Below are positions 51,889 to 60,610 of a DNA stretch of 64,000 nucleotides, piece after piece. The DNA comes from Pseudonocardia petroleophila. GTDB taxonomy: Bacteria > Actinomycetota > Actinomycetes > Mycobacteriales > Pseudonocardiaceae. The stretch is from contig NZ_CP060131.1 of the NCBI RefSeq assembly GCF_014235185.1, positions 3,541,501 through 3,605,500 of the forward strand. Direction: 5' to 3'. The notes below the pieces were generated by a model. It did not search any database. It saw nothing but the letters and a program-made list of their open reading frames with translations, and was not told the origin of the DNA. Each line of letters starts with the position of its first letter. Positions within the stretch are counted from its first letter, which is position 1. Made by a program: the position numbers and the translations under genes.

Positions 51889-53199
51889 TCAAGGAGCCGG
51901 CTGGGGTCGGCGGCGTGCCCGGACCGTCCGGTCGTGCCCGCCCGCGCTCGTCCACCCGGCGTGACGTCGTGTCCGTGAACGCCACCGGGCGGCGTCGGTG
52001 CTCCTGCGCACCTCCGATCGACGAGGTCTCCCGGGACAGATCCGGGAGAGGTGCTCCGCACCGGTGGGCGTCGTCGTCGTGACCACTCCGTCGGCGATCT
52101 CGACGGTCCATCCCGCGGTTTCCCGGACGTGGTTGTGGAATGCGCACAATCCGCGTCCATTGGTGAACTCGGTGCGGCCACCGTCTTTCCAGCGGCGGAT
52201 GTGGTCGATGTGGCGGATCGGGGCGTCGCAGTACGGTTCACGGCAGCGATGCCCGTCCCGGGCCCGGATCAACGCGGCCAACCGCCCGGTGAACAGGCGG
52301 CTGCGGGAGTCCCCGCCGATCACCACTCCGTCGCGGGTGATCAGCCGTCGCCAGGTCCTCCGGCCACCGCCGGTGGTGAGGAGCTCGACCGGGACGGGGC
52401 CGTGGCCGGCGATCTGCGCGGGCAGCGGGCTGTCCGGATCGATCAGAGCCTCGACCGGGACCAGCACCTGGATCTCGATGTTCACGTCCCGGGCGGTGGC
52501 CTGTCCGGTGAGGCGTTCGACGAGGGTGTCGGCCAGGATCTGACCGCGCCCCCGGGTGACCGGTTCGGGCCGCACCGCCACCTCGTTCACCGCGGCGGCG
52601 AGGGCGGCGTAGCAGGCCACGGCCTCCTCGACGGGCAGGTGGGCGGTCAGATCGGCCATCCCGTCGGCGGCGGGGCGGACCGACACCCGGCGGCCGGTGC
52701 GGGCGGCCCGGCAGCGGGCGGTGAACTTCTCCGGGGCGACCTGGGCGGCGAGGGACCGGGTGAGGTCGTGGATCCGGCGCACGCCGAGGGCCTCGACCCG
52801 GCGATCGGCCAGCTCCTGATCGACCTCGGCCCGCTCGGCGGGTGAGAGGTGCGCGGTGGCCGCGACGATGGTCGCGGTCTGGTACTCGCTGAGCCGTCCG
52901 GCGGCGAAGAGTTCCCGGACCCGCGTGTGCCCGGCGTGCAGGTCCCGCGCGATCCGGACCCGGCGTCGACCTTCGGTGGGCGACACCCGGCAGGCCAACC
53001 CGACCTGGGCGGCGATGCTGCGTTCCAGTGCCTCTGGGTCGACGTCACCGGCCGCGGTCTGCGATTCGGCGTGTGCAATCGCGAATGCCAGAACGGCCTC
53101 GGACTGTTCGGCGGCGATGGCCGCTTTCCGTTCTTCGAGCAGCGCGATCCGTTCGACGAGCGCCGCCTCGGTCGGCGGTTCAGAACGGGCGGTGGACAT
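51889..53199 (-). CDS. DUF222/HNH endonuclease protein (13E12-repeat family)
   Basis: A 436-aa protein. Residues about 15-250 are the helical DUF222 domain (SPAERAEVDQELADRRVEALG and ADLTAHLPVEEAVACYAALAAA). Residues about 300-365 are an HNH nuclease: HRCREPYCDAPIRHIDHIRRW and LCAFHNHVRE keep two CxxC-like Cys and the H-N-H residues. The last 60 residues are basic and disordered-looking. This family is multicopy in mycobacteria (REP13E12). TAGTAT lies 6 nt before the ATG, and an SOS box is 33 bp upstream, so LexA control is likely. Confidence 0.9.
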   Translation of the reverse strand: MSTARSEPPTEAALVERIALLEERKAAIAAEQSEAVLAFAIAHAESQTAAGDVDPEALERSIAAQVGLACRVSPTEGRRRVRIARDLHAGHTRVRELFAAGRLSEYQTATIVAATAHLSPAERAEVDQELADRRVEALGVRRIHDLTRSLAAQVAPEKFTARCRAARTGRRVSVRPAADGMADLTAHLPVEEAVACYAALAAAVNEVAVRPEPVTRGRGQILADTLVERLTGQATARDVNIEIQVLVPVEALIDPDSPLPAQIAGHGPVPVELLTTGGGRRTWRRLITRDGVVIGGDSRSRLFTGRLAALIRARDGHRCREPYCDAPIRHIDHIRRWKDGGRTEFTNGRGLCAFHNHVRETAGWTVEIADGVVTTTTPTGAEHLSRICPGRPRRSEVRRSTDAARWRSRTRRHAGWTSAGGHDRTVRARRRPQPAP

Positions 53200-53205
53200 A
53201 TCTGC

Positions 53206-53211
53206 ATACTA
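53206..53211 (-). promoter_or_regulatory. -10 element of the DUF222/HNH gene
   Basis: TAGTAT, close to consensus, ends 6 nt before the ATG. A TTCGCA-like -35 lies about 18-19 bp upstream and overlaps the SOS box. Confidence 0.55.
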
Positions 53212-53231
53212 CCAAGAAACGTCGGATCATG

Positions 53232-53245
53232 CGAACATGTGTTCG
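53232..53245. promoter_or_regulatory. LexA-type SOS box
   Basis: CGAACATGTGTTCG matches the Gram-positive/actinobacterial LexA consensus CGAAC-N4-GTTCG in full. Its position over the -35 of the DUF222/HNH promoter is right for repression. Confidence 0.8.
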
Positions 53246-53814
53246 ACTGAGGATCTGCACGGATCACGTGTCCACAGCCGGTAGGGAGTCGGCCGGTGGC
53301 GCAGATCGCGTGCCGATCCAGCAGGGTCCGCCCCGCTCCGCGATCAGGGGTGTGTCGGTGACCGGGCCGGCACAGTCCTCCGGTCCCCCCAGCGAACTCG
53401 GCGCGGGCTCGGACGTCTCCCGGCGAGTTGTCCGCGGCGCGAGCGAGTGACGGCGGCTCCCGTGCAGGGCAGCTCACGGCTCCGCATTCGCGACCTGCAG
53501 TTCCGGGCCTTCGTGCCCGCGGCTCGGCGGCCCCAACGCTCTCTGTCCCGGCCCGGTGGCCCCGCCCCGGCCCCTGGGCCCGGCGACCCCGCCTCCGCGA
53601 CCCCGCCTCCGCGACCCCGCCTCCGCGACCCCGCCTCCGCGACCCGCCCCCGACCCCGATACGAGCCCGCCGGATGTGCGCCTCCGGTCCGCCGGGTGAG
53701 CCTCTACCGCCTGCCGCACGATCACCCCCACGCGACGGCCGCCAGCACCCCGCGCGCCGCCGAGGCGGCGCCGCCCCCGCTGCGCCCCCCGGCGGGAGCG
53801 GCGAGGATGGGGCC
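53246..53814. other. Non-coding region with 14-bp tandem repeats (569 bp)
   Basis: The left part, continuing from the SOS promoter, is noticeably AT-richer than the rest of the window. The right part is extremely C-rich and contains the minisatellite at 53583-53638. No gene is supported on either strand. Confidence 0.5.
53583..53638. repeat. 14-bp tandem repeat, four copies
   Basis: GCGACCCCGCCTCC occurs four times in succession (53583-53596, 53597-53610, 53611-53624, 53625-53638), with a partial fifth copy after it. Units are identical, suggesting a recent or unstable array. Confidence 0.9.
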
Positions 53815-54597
53815 GTGGACCGCACCGTGCTCGTCCTCGGCGGCACGGCCGAGGCGCGCCGGCTGGCCTCCGGGCTGGTCGGCGAGCCGGGGGTGCATGT
53901 CGTCACGTCGCTGGCCGGGCGGGTCCGGCAGCCGCTGCTCCCGGAGGGGGAGGTCCGGGTCGGCGGGTTCGGCGGGCCCGACGCCCTCGCGGCCTGGCTG
54001 GGGGAGCACGGGGTCGTCGCCGTCGTCGACGCCACCCATCCGTTCGCGGCGCGGATCAGCGCGAACGCGGCCGCGGCGACGGCCGCGGCCGGGGTGCCGC
54101 TGGTCGTGCTGCGCCGACCCGGATGGGTGCCGGAGCCGGGGTGGACCGTCGTCGGCTCGCTCGACGCGGCCGCGGCCGCGCTCCCGGGCCTGGGGGAGCG
54201 GGTGTTCCTGACGACCGGCCGCGGCGGGCTCGCCGCGTTCGCCGACTCGGACCTGTGGTTCCTCGTCCGCTCGATCGACGCGCCCACCCCGCCCGCGCCG
54301 CGCCGGATGGAGACGGTGCTCGCCCGCGGCCCGTTCACCGTCGCCGACGAGCGCGACCTGCTGCGCGCCCACGCGATCGACGTGCTCGTCACCAAGGACA
54401 GCGGCGGGCCCGCGGCCAAGCTGGAGGCCGCCCGCGCGGAGGGGGTGCCGGTGCTCGTGGTCGCCCGCCCGCCCGTCCCGGCCGAGGTCGAGGTGGTCGA
54501 GACCGTGGCCGGGGCCCGGAGCTGGGTGCGGGATACCGTCGCCCGGTGCGCACCGTCTACGTCATCGGCATCGGCGCGGGCGATCCCGAGCACCTGA
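53815..54597 (+). CDS. cobK: Precorrin-6A reductase
   Basis: A 260-aa NADPH enzyme of the aerobic cobalamin pathway converting precorrin-6A to 6B. Seen: VLVLGGTAEARRLAS at the N-terminus, VVDATHPFAARISANA, FLTTGRGGLAAFA and VLVTKDSGGPAAKLEAA. The last 20 residues are encoded in the overlap with cobF. The GTG at 53815 lies 6 nt after GAGGAT (53803-53808). It forms a pair with cobF; the remaining corrin-ring genes are not in the window. Confidence 0.92.
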   Translation: MDRTVLVLGGTAEARRLASGLVGEPGVHVVTSLAGRVRQPLLPEGEVRVGGFGGPDALAAWLGEHGVVAVVDATHPFAARISANAAAATAAAGVPLVVLRRPGWVPEPGWTVVGSLDAAAAALPGLGERVFLTTGRGGLAAFADSDLWFLVRSIDAPTPPAPRRMETVLARGPFTVADERDLLRAHAIDVLVTKDSGGPAAKLEAARAEGVPVLVVARPPVPAEVEVVETVAGARSWVRDTVARCAPSTSSASARAIPST

Positions 54598-55307
54598 CCC
54601 TGGCCGCCGTCTCCGCGATGAACCGCGTCGACGTGTTCTTCACGATCGACAAGGGCGAGGCGAAGTCCGATCTCGCGGGCCTGCGGGCGGAGCTGCTGGA
54701 GCGCCACGTCGCCCGTCCGCACCGGGTCGTGGTCGCCCCGGACCCGCCCCGGGACCGGCGGGCGGCCGCGTACACCGACGCGGTCGTCGACTGGCAGGGC
54801 CGCCGCGAGGCCGTCTACGCGGAGATGATCGAGGCCGAGCTGCCCGGTGACGGCGTCGGCGGCTTCCTCGTCTGGGGCGACCCCGCGCTCTACGACGGCA
54901 CGCTGCGCATCCTGGAGGCCATCGCGGAGCGCACCCCGCTGGAGATCGTGTCGGTCCCCGGGATCAGCAGCGTGCAGGTGCTCGCGGCCCGGCACCGGCT
55001 GATCCTCAACCGCGTCGGCTCGCCGTTCCTGGTGACGACGGGGCGTCGGCTCGCCGCCGGGGGCATGCCCGCCGACGTCGACGACGTGGTGGTCATGCTC
55101 GACAGCGGCAACGCGTTCGCCGCCCTGCCCGACCGCGACCTCGACATCTACTGGGGCGCCTACCTCGGCACCTCCGACGAGGTGCTCGTCCGCGGCGACC
55201 TGCACGCGGTGCGGGACCGGATCGTCGCCCTGTTCGCGGAGCACCGCGCCCGCAAGGGCTGGATCATGGACACCTACCTGCTGCGCCGCCGCCTCCCCGC
55301 GGGGTGA
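54546..55307 (+). CDS. cobF: Precorrin-6A synthase (deacetylating)
   Basis: A 253-aa SAM-dependent tetrapyrrole methyltransferase. VYVIGIGAGDPEHLTLAAVSAMNRVDVFF is the N-terminal methylase fold; FLVWGDPALYDGTLRIL and VPGISSVQVLAARH are the conserved internal segments. It methylates C1 of precorrin-5 with loss of acetate. CobF exists only in the aerobic pathway, so the host probably makes cobalamin aerobically. The GTG at 54546 overlaps cobK by 52 nt and has TACCGT (54534-54539) 6 nt upstream. Confidence 0.93.
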   Translation: MRTVYVIGIGAGDPEHLTLAAVSAMNRVDVFFTIDKGEAKSDLAGLRAELLERHVARPHRVVVAPDPPRDRRAAAYTDAVVDWQGRREAVYAEMIEAELPGDGVGGFLVWGDPALYDGTLRILEAIAERTPLEIVSVPGISSVQVLAARHRLILNRVGSPFLVTTGRRLAAGGMPADVDDVVVMLDSGNAFAALPDRDLDIYWGAYLGTSDEVLVRGDLHAVRDRIVALFAEHRARKGWIMDTYLLRRRLPAG

Positions 55308-55346
55308 CGTAGACATGCACGGATGCGCATGAGTACCGTGTCGGCC

Positions 55347-56255
55347 ATGGGTCACGGGCACGGTCACGGGCACTCCGCCGACACCGACCGCCGGCGTCTG
55401 GCGATCGCCCTCGCGATCACGCTGCTCACCGCCGTCGTCGGGGCGGTCGGGGCCGTCATCGTCGGGTCGCTCGCCCTGCTCGCCGATCTCGGGCACCTGC
55501 TCACCGACGCCGGGGCGCTCGCCGCCGCGTTCGTCGCCTCGATCCTCGCCCAGCGCCCCGCCAACGCCCGGCGGACGTTCGGGCTCGGGCGGGTCGAGGT
55601 GCTGGTGGCGGGGATCAACGCCATCACGCTGGTGGCCGTCGTCGTCTGGGTGGCGGTGGAGGGCGTCGGGCGGCTCGTCGAACCCGCCGACGTGCCGGGC
55701 CTGCCGCTGCTGGTCGTCGGCGCGCTCGGGCTGGTCGGCAACCTCGTCTCGCTGGTCGTGCTCGCCGGGGGCGACCGCCGCAACATGAACATGCGCGGCG
55801 CGATGCTGCACGTGCTCGGCGACGCGCTCGGCTCCGTCGGCGTGCTCGCCGCCGCCGTCGTGCTGCTGCTCACCGGCTGGCCCTACGCCGACACCGTGGC
55901 CTCGCTGTTCATCGTCGCGCTGATCCTGCCGCGCACGGTCGGGCTGCTCCGCGAGGTCGGGCACGTCCTGCTGGAGGGTGCGCCGCGCGGGATCGACACC
56001 GCCGAGGTCCACGACGCGCTGCTCGACGTCCCCGGCGTCCGGGACGTGCACGAGCTGCACGTCTGGTCGATCAACGACCGGCGGCCGTCGGTGTCGGCGC
56101 ACCTGGTCGTCGACGAGGCCGTCCACGTCCGCTGCGGCGAGGCGTCGGTGCTCGACTGCGCGGCGGGCGTGCTGCGCGAGCGCTTCGGCCTCGACCACAG
56201 CACGCTGCAGATCGAGCAGGACGACCACGTCGACCACGAGGACCACTGCCACTGA
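55347..56255 (+). CDS. Cation diffusion facilitator (zinc/cobalt-type exporter)
   Basis: A 302-aa protein with six membrane helices. It has a His-rich N-terminus (MGHGHGHGHS), HxxxD metal sites in ADLGHLLTDAG (TM2) and LHVLGDALGS (TM5), a cytoplasmic ferredoxin-like C-domain, and a His/Asp-rich end (DDHVDHEDHCH). The two HxxxD sites are typical of Zn/Co exporters. The ATG at 55347 lies 7 nt after TACCGT (55334-55339); earlier ATGs at 55323 and 55329 lack such a signal. Location beside cobK-cobF hints at cobalt, but this is not proven. Confidence 0.88.
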   Translation: MGHGHGHGHSADTDRRRLAIALAITLLTAVVGAVGAVIVGSLALLADLGHLLTDAGALAAAFVASILAQRPANARRTFGLGRVEVLVAGINAITLVAVVVWVAVEGVGRLVEPADVPGLPLLVVGALGLVGNLVSLVVLAGGDRRNMNMRGAMLHVLGDALGSVGVLAAAVVLLLTGWPYADTVASLFIVALILPRTVGLLREVGHVLLEGAPRGIDTAEVHDALLDVPGVRDVHELHVWSINDRRPSVSAHLVVDEAVHVRCGEASVLDCAAGVLRERFGLDHSTLQIEQDDHVDHEDHCH

Positions 56256-56323
56256 CCCGACGGTCGGTGGACGCGCGCGGTGCGGTCGGCGACACTTCCC
56301 GCAGCCGAGCGTCGTGGAGGAGC

Positions 56324-56905
56324 ATGCGCGTCCCGGTCCACGACCCCGCGCAGCCGGGCGGACCCGAGCTGGGCAGGCGCGAGCTGGCGCGGGTGCTCCT
56401 GCTCGCCGTCGCCGCGGTGGCCGCCACGGCGTGCGACGACGGGCCGGGCGGCGGCGTCGCGGGCCTGGACGCGCTGGCGGCGGAGGTCGTCGCCGACACC
56501 CCCGACCTCGCCGCGCTGCTGGCCCGGCTGCGTCCGGATCCCGCGGACGTCGCCGAGGTCTTCGCGGCCGACACGGTCGTCGCGGCCGTCCGGCACTACG
56601 ACGGCTACTGGCTGCACCCGCGCGTGGTCCCGCCGACCCGCACCCAGACCGCGCACCGCGTGACCTCGGTCGGCGTCGAGGAGCTCGCCGCCGGCACGGG
56701 CGCGGCGGCGACCTTCCCCAGCGGCTACCGCGACGTCGCCCCGCACCTGCGGCCCGGGCTCGTCCTGCACCGGATCACCTTCACCGAGCCCGGCGCCGCG
56801 TCCGGCATCGACGTCGACGCGCTGGTCCTCGTGCGCGGGCGCTGGCGGCTGTTCCCGACGCCGTGGTTCGTCCTGCTCGTCGACGACCCCGGGCACCGGC
56901 ACTGA
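56324..56905 (+). CDS. Putative lipoprotein of unknown function
   Basis: A 193-aa protein. The N-terminus MRVPVHDPAQPGGPELGRRELARVLLLAVAAVAATACDD resembles a signal peptide with a late hydrophobic core and possible lipobox ATAC. The rest has no recognisable domain; GLVLHRITFTEPGAASGIDVDALVLVRGRWRLFPTPWFVLL is the best-ordered stretch. GGAGGAG precedes the ATG at 56324. It follows the CDF gene by 68 nt and may be cotranscribed. Confidence 0.72.
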   Translation: MRVPVHDPAQPGGPELGRRELARVLLLAVAAVAATACDDGPGGGVAGLDALAAEVVADTPDLAALLARLRPDPADVAEVFAADTVVAAVRHYDGYWLHPRVVPPTRTQTAHRVTSVGVEELAAGTGAAATFPSGYRDVAPHLRPGLVLHRITFTEPGAASGIDVDALVLVRGRWRLFPTPWFVLLVDDPGHRH

Positions 56906-56909
56906 CCGG

Positions 56910-57107
56910 TCAGGCCATCGCGGTCTCGACCGGCTTGAGTCCACCACGGATGCCCTCGCGGAGTTCGGGGGAGTCCGCGTGGCCGTGCTTGCTCGTGGCG
57001 TGCAGCACCGCGGCGTCCAGCAGGTCGTCGACGTCGTCCCCGGCGATCGCGAGCGTGCAGTTGCTGTCGCTGGGCACGTCCCTGCAGTCGATCATCATGC
57101 GAGCCAT
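56910..57107 (-). CDS. DUF1059 small protein
   Basis: A 65-aa protein: MIDCRDVPSDSNCTLAIAGDDVDDLLDAAVLHATSKHGHAD matches the DUF1059 family, small soluble proteins with two conserved Cys and a conserved HxxxxHG-like segment. No function is known. GGAGGAACCCCC lies directly upstream of the ATG. Confidence 0.88.
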   Translation of the reverse strand: MARMMIDCRDVPSDSNCTLAIAGDDVDDLLDAAVLHATSKHGHADSPELREGIRGGLKPVETAMA

Positions 57108-57200
57108 GGGGGTTCCTCCTGGTCAGAGGTCTGAATGTGAGGCGACTCACACTACGCCGGGTCGCAACCGCCGGACGGCCCACGCGGCACTGCGTCGGGA

Positions 57201-57821
57201 TCACCCAGCCGGACTCCGCGAACCATCGTCGCGGCCCGTGGCGGTCAGGCTGCGGCGGAGTCGTCGCTCGTGCAGCTCGACACCGCCGGGTCCGCGGTCG
57301 ACCTGGGTCCGGCCGGTGTCGATCCAGCCGTGGCGGTGGTAGAAGCGCAATGCGCGTTCGTTGGTCGCGAGGACCCACAGGCCGGCGTGGGTGCAGCCGC
57401 CCGACCGGAGGCGGTCGAGGGCGGCGGCGTGCAGCCGGGTCCCGAGACCCCGGCTCCAGAGGTCGGGGTCGAGGTAGAGCGCGTAGAGGTCGCCGACGGT
57501 GGGGTCGCCGCGGTCGGCCGGCACGAGGGGCGGCCCGGTCGCCGCGACGCCGACGACGACGGGTCCGATCGTCGCGACGACGGTCCGGGTGCGTGGTGGG
57601 CCGGTCAGGATCTCCGACCAGAGCCGTTCCCGGTCGGGGACGGACAGGTCGGCGAGGACGTCGTCGGGGAGCTGGCCGCGGTAGGCGACGCGCCAGGAGC
57701 GCACGATGACGGTGGCGACGGCGTGGGCGTCGGCCGGTGTCGCGTCCCGGAGCTCGGCCGTGTCGGCGCTCCCGGGGAGAGGGCGCGCCGACCCGCGACC
57801 CGTGCCGTCACCGTCGGACAT
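57201..57821 (-). CDS. GNAT-family acetyltransferase
   Basis: A 206-aa N-acetyltransferase. LYALYLDPDLWSRGLGTRLHAAAL contains the acetyl-CoA loop (R/Q-x-x-G-x-G/A) and WVLATNERALRFYHRHGWIDTG is the C-terminal motif B. Residues 1-20 are a flexible extension. It overlaps the response-regulator stop by 14 nt, so it is the third gene of the kinase operon, although acceptor unknown. Confidence 0.88.
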   Translation of the reverse strand: MSDGDGTGRGSARPLPGSADTAELRDATPADAHAVATVIVRSWRVAYRGQLPDDVLADLSVPDRERLWSEILTGPPRTRTVVATIGPVVVGVAATGPPLVPADRGDPTVGDLYALYLDPDLWSRGLGTRLHAAALDRLRSGGCTHAGLWVLATNERALRFYHRHGWIDTGRTQVDRGPGGVELHERRLRRSLTATGRDDGSRSPAG

Positions 57822-58479
57822 CGCGGGACGGGGTCTGGCCGCGCAGGAACCGCAGCACCGCCAGCACCCGCCGGTGCGAGCGCTCGTCGGCGTCGAGGTC
57901 GAGCTTGGTGAAGATGCTGCGGACGTGCCCCTCGACGGTCTTGGCGCTCAGGTGCAGGTCCGCGCAGAGGCCGGCGTTGGTGAGGCCCTGCGCCATGAGG
58001 GCGAGCACCTCGCGCTCGCGTGCGCTGAGCCGGTCGAGCGGGTCGTCGCGGCGGCGCCGGGCGACCAGCCGACCCACGAGCTCGGAGTCGAGGACGACGT
58101 CACCGCCGGCCACGCGCCGTACGTCGGCGGCGAACGCGGTGAGGTCGAACACCCGGTCCTTGAGCAGGTAGCCCACACCCCCGTCGAAGTCGGTCATGAG
58201 CCGCAGCGCGTGATGGACCTCCACGTGCTGGGACAGCAGCATCAGTCCGACGGACGGCGCGAACGCGCGGATCTCGGCGGCGGCGTCGATGCCCTCGGCG
58301 GCGAACCCGGGCGGCATCCGCAGGTCGATCACGGCGACGTCGGGAGGCTCGTACCGGACGAGGTCGACGAGTGACGGTGCGTCGCCGGCCTGGCCGACCA
58401 CCTCGAAGCCGGAGTCGGTGAGTATCCGCGCCAGCCCCTCGCGCAGGAGCACGGCGTCGTCGGCGAGGACTACCCGCAC
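57808..58479 (-). CDS. NarL/LuxR-type response regulator
   Basis: A 223-aa regulator. The REC domain has the acidic pair in VVLADDAVLLREGL, phospho-acceptor Asp in VAVIDLRMPP, and the Lys in YLLKDRVFDL. The C-terminal HTH reads LSAREREVLALMAQGLTNAGLCADLHLSAKTVEGHV. The GTG at 58479 overlaps the kinase stop by 10 nt. It is the cognate partner of the histidine kinase; targets are unknown. Confidence 0.93.
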   Translation of the reverse strand: MRVVLADDAVLLREGLARILTDSGFEVVGQAGDAPSLVDLVRYEPPDVAVIDLRMPPGFAAEGIDAAAEIRAFAPSVGLMLLSQHVEVHHALRLMTDFDGGVGYLLKDRVFDLTAFAADVRRVAGGDVVLDSELVGRLVARRRRDDPLDRLSAREREVLALMAQGLTNAGLCADLHLSAKTVEGHVRSIFTKLDLDADERSHRRVLAVLRFLRGQTPSRDVRR

Positions 58480-60503
58480 GTCAGCTCCGCCCGGACCGTG
58501 GTCCCCCCGCCGGGTGGGCTCACGACCTGCAGCCGCGCGCCGAGGGCGGAGAGCCGGTCGGCGAGCCCGTGCAGACCGCCACCGGGTTCGAGCTCGGCGC
58601 CTCCGGCCCCGTCGTCGCTCACCTCGACGGTGAGGCGGTCTCCGTCGAGCGACACGTCGACGTCGACGACGCTCGCGCCGGCGTGGCGGGCCGCGTTGGT
58701 CAGCGCCTCGCTGACCAGGAAGTAGGCGGTGGCCTCGACCTCGGGGGGTGGTCTCCGGTCGAGATCGACGTGGAGCCGGACGAGGACCGGTGACCGGTCG
58801 ACGAGGTTGGCCAGGGCGGCGTCGAGCCCGTCCAGGGTGAGCACCGCCGGGTGCAGCCCGCGTGCCGTGTCGCGCAGCTCGGCGGTCGCGTCCAGCAGCT
58901 GCCGGCGGGCGTGCTCGGCCTCCCGCACCAGGTCGGGACAGCCCGTCGCCGCTGCGCGCTCGACCATCGCTCCGAGCGCCATGCCGAGCGACACCAGCCG
59001 CTGCTGGACCCCGTCGTGGAGGTTGCGCTCGATCCGACGCCGCGCCGAGTCCTCGGCCGTGACGATCCGGCGGGCCGCCGCCTGCAGCTCGGAGGCCTGG
59101 CGGGCGACCTGCTCGAGGCGGGCCCGGTGGTCGATGACGAGCCCGGTCTGCGCGACCAGGTCGCCCAGGAGCCGGTCCTCGGCCGGTGTCAGCGGCACAC
59201 CCGGCGTCGTGGTCAGCACGAGCGCCCCCTGCACGACGCCGTCGTGGCGGACCGGTCGCACCAGCTCGCGGCGGCTCCCGAGCTCGGCGAGCGAGCGCGG
59301 ACCCACGGGTGGCCGTGCGGGCCACGCGGCGACCGCCTGCATGCGCTCCGCGTCACCGACCCACACCACGACCTCGGAGGCGCCGACGCCGCCCCCGATC
59401 GTGGCGGCGAGGCCCACCAGCAGCCCCTCGTCGTTGCGGGACAGCTGGGCGGAGAGCCGCGAGAGCGTCTCGTACGGCGTGACCCGCCGGCCGTAGACGA
59501 GCCGATCGGCCAGGGCCTGGGCGCGTCGTCGAACGGGCTCGAACGCGACCGCCACCGCCGCCGTCGCGACGAGGGCCAGCACCCGGTCCGACACCGGGAC
59601 CAGCGCACCCGCCCCGACCACCACGCCGACGTAGCCGACGGAGATCAGCAGCACCATCGCGCCGCCGACGAGGGTCTTGTTGATCACCGGGTCGATGTCG
59701 TAGAGCCGGTACCGGACGATCGCCACCCCCGCCGCGAGCGGCACCAGCGGGAGCGTGAGCAACCCGGGCAGCGGCGTGCCCCATGCGAGGTCCCCGGTGA
59801 CCAGGACCAGCACCGACACGGTCACGGCGAACACGAACCAGCGCAGCTGACGGGCCTCGTCGCCGTCGGCCCGGCGCAGCCGGACGACGACCGCCGCGGC
59901 CCACAGGACCTGGAACCCCACGTAGCAGGTGAGCATCAGCGGCGCGGCGACGGTCCGGGCGGCGTCCGCACCGCCGATGTCGAACGGGAAGGTGAGGCCG
60001 CCGCGGCGCCAGTCGTCCTCGATCGGCCACAGGGCCGACGCGAACGCGACCAGGATCGCCAGCCCGACCATGGCGAAGGACGCGGCCCGCCACCGCCGCG
60101 ACAGGTGCCGCCCGGTCGGGAACACCATCACCGCGACGCCGGCGGCCGCCATCACCAGCGGCACCAGCCAGATCGACACCCACGCCAGCCACGCACCTCC
60201 GGGCAGCGCGGGGCTGTGCAGTCCGGCCTGGCGGCCGAAGAACATGAGCGCGGACGCCACCCCGAGCCCGACGAAGAGCAGCCCCACGCGGTGCGCGGGC
60301 CGCGCGCGGAGCACGTAGAGCCCGACACCGGCGAAGGTGAGCGCGAGCAACGCGTTGTGCAGGTTGCCGACGTGGAAGTCCAGCGTCGCGCCGTACGCGA
60401 CCAGCCCGAGCACGAGCAGGCCCAGGCTGCCGACCGCAGCCTCCCGCGCGAGCGGGGGCACGTCGTCGTACCCCGCCCGGTCGGCGGCGAGGGCCGGGTT
60501 CAT
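58470..60503 (-). CDS. Membrane histidine kinase (HisKA_3 type)
   Basis: A 677-aa sensor kinase. About nine N-terminal membrane helices (residues 20-350) form a 7TM-like sensor, then a GAF-type domain (about 370-470), then RRRIERNLHDGVQQRLVSLGM with the phospho-accepting His, and the ATPase with the N-box in SEALTNAARHAG and a GGGLHGLADRL G-box. The ATG at 60503 has CACCAT 6 nt upstream. It heads the kinase-regulator-acetyltransferase operon. Signal unknown. Confidence 0.92.
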   Translation of the reverse strand: MNPALAADRAGYDDVPPLAREAAVGSLGLLVLGLVAYGATLDFHVGNLHNALLALTFAGVGLYVLRARPAHRVGLLFVGLGVASALMFFGRQAGLHSPALPGGAWLAWVSIWLVPLVMAAAGVAVMVFPTGRHLSRRWRAASFAMVGLAILVAFASALWPIEDDWRRGGLTFPFDIGGADAARTVAAPLMLTCYVGFQVLWAAAVVVRLRRADGDEARQLRWFVFAVTVSVLVLVTGDLAWGTPLPGLLTLPLVPLAAGVAIVRYRLYDIDPVINKTLVGGAMVLLISVGYVGVVVGAGALVPVSDRVLALVATAAVAVAFEPVRRRAQALADRLVYGRRVTPYETLSRLSAQLSRNDEGLLVGLAATIGGGVGASEVVVWVGDAERMQAVAAWPARPPVGPRSLAELGSRRELVRPVRHDGVVQGALVLTTTPGVPLTPAEDRLLGDLVAQTGLVIDHRARLEQVARQASELQAAARRIVTAEDSARRRIERNLHDGVQQRLVSLGMALGAMVERAAATGCPDLVREAEHARRQLLDATAELRDTARGLHPAVLTLDGLDAALANLVDRSPVLVRLHVDLDRRPPPEVEATAYFLVSEALTNAARHAGASVVDVDVSLDGDRLTVEVSDDGAGGAELEPGGGLHGLADRLSALGARLQVVSPPGGGTTVRAELTCG

Positions 60504-60610
60504 GTCGAGATGGTGGCACGGACCGGGCCTCGGTTGACCAGGGCTGACCCTGGAAACGGTCCCGGGTCCGCACGCATGTGCGGTGAGCGGGTTCGGCGGA
60601 GCGTGGGCGC

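Noticed and set aside
51889..53199. Insertion sequence or homing element because of the HNH domain
   Set aside because: No terminal inverted repeats or target duplications were seen. The domain order is that of the cellular DUF222/13E12 family.
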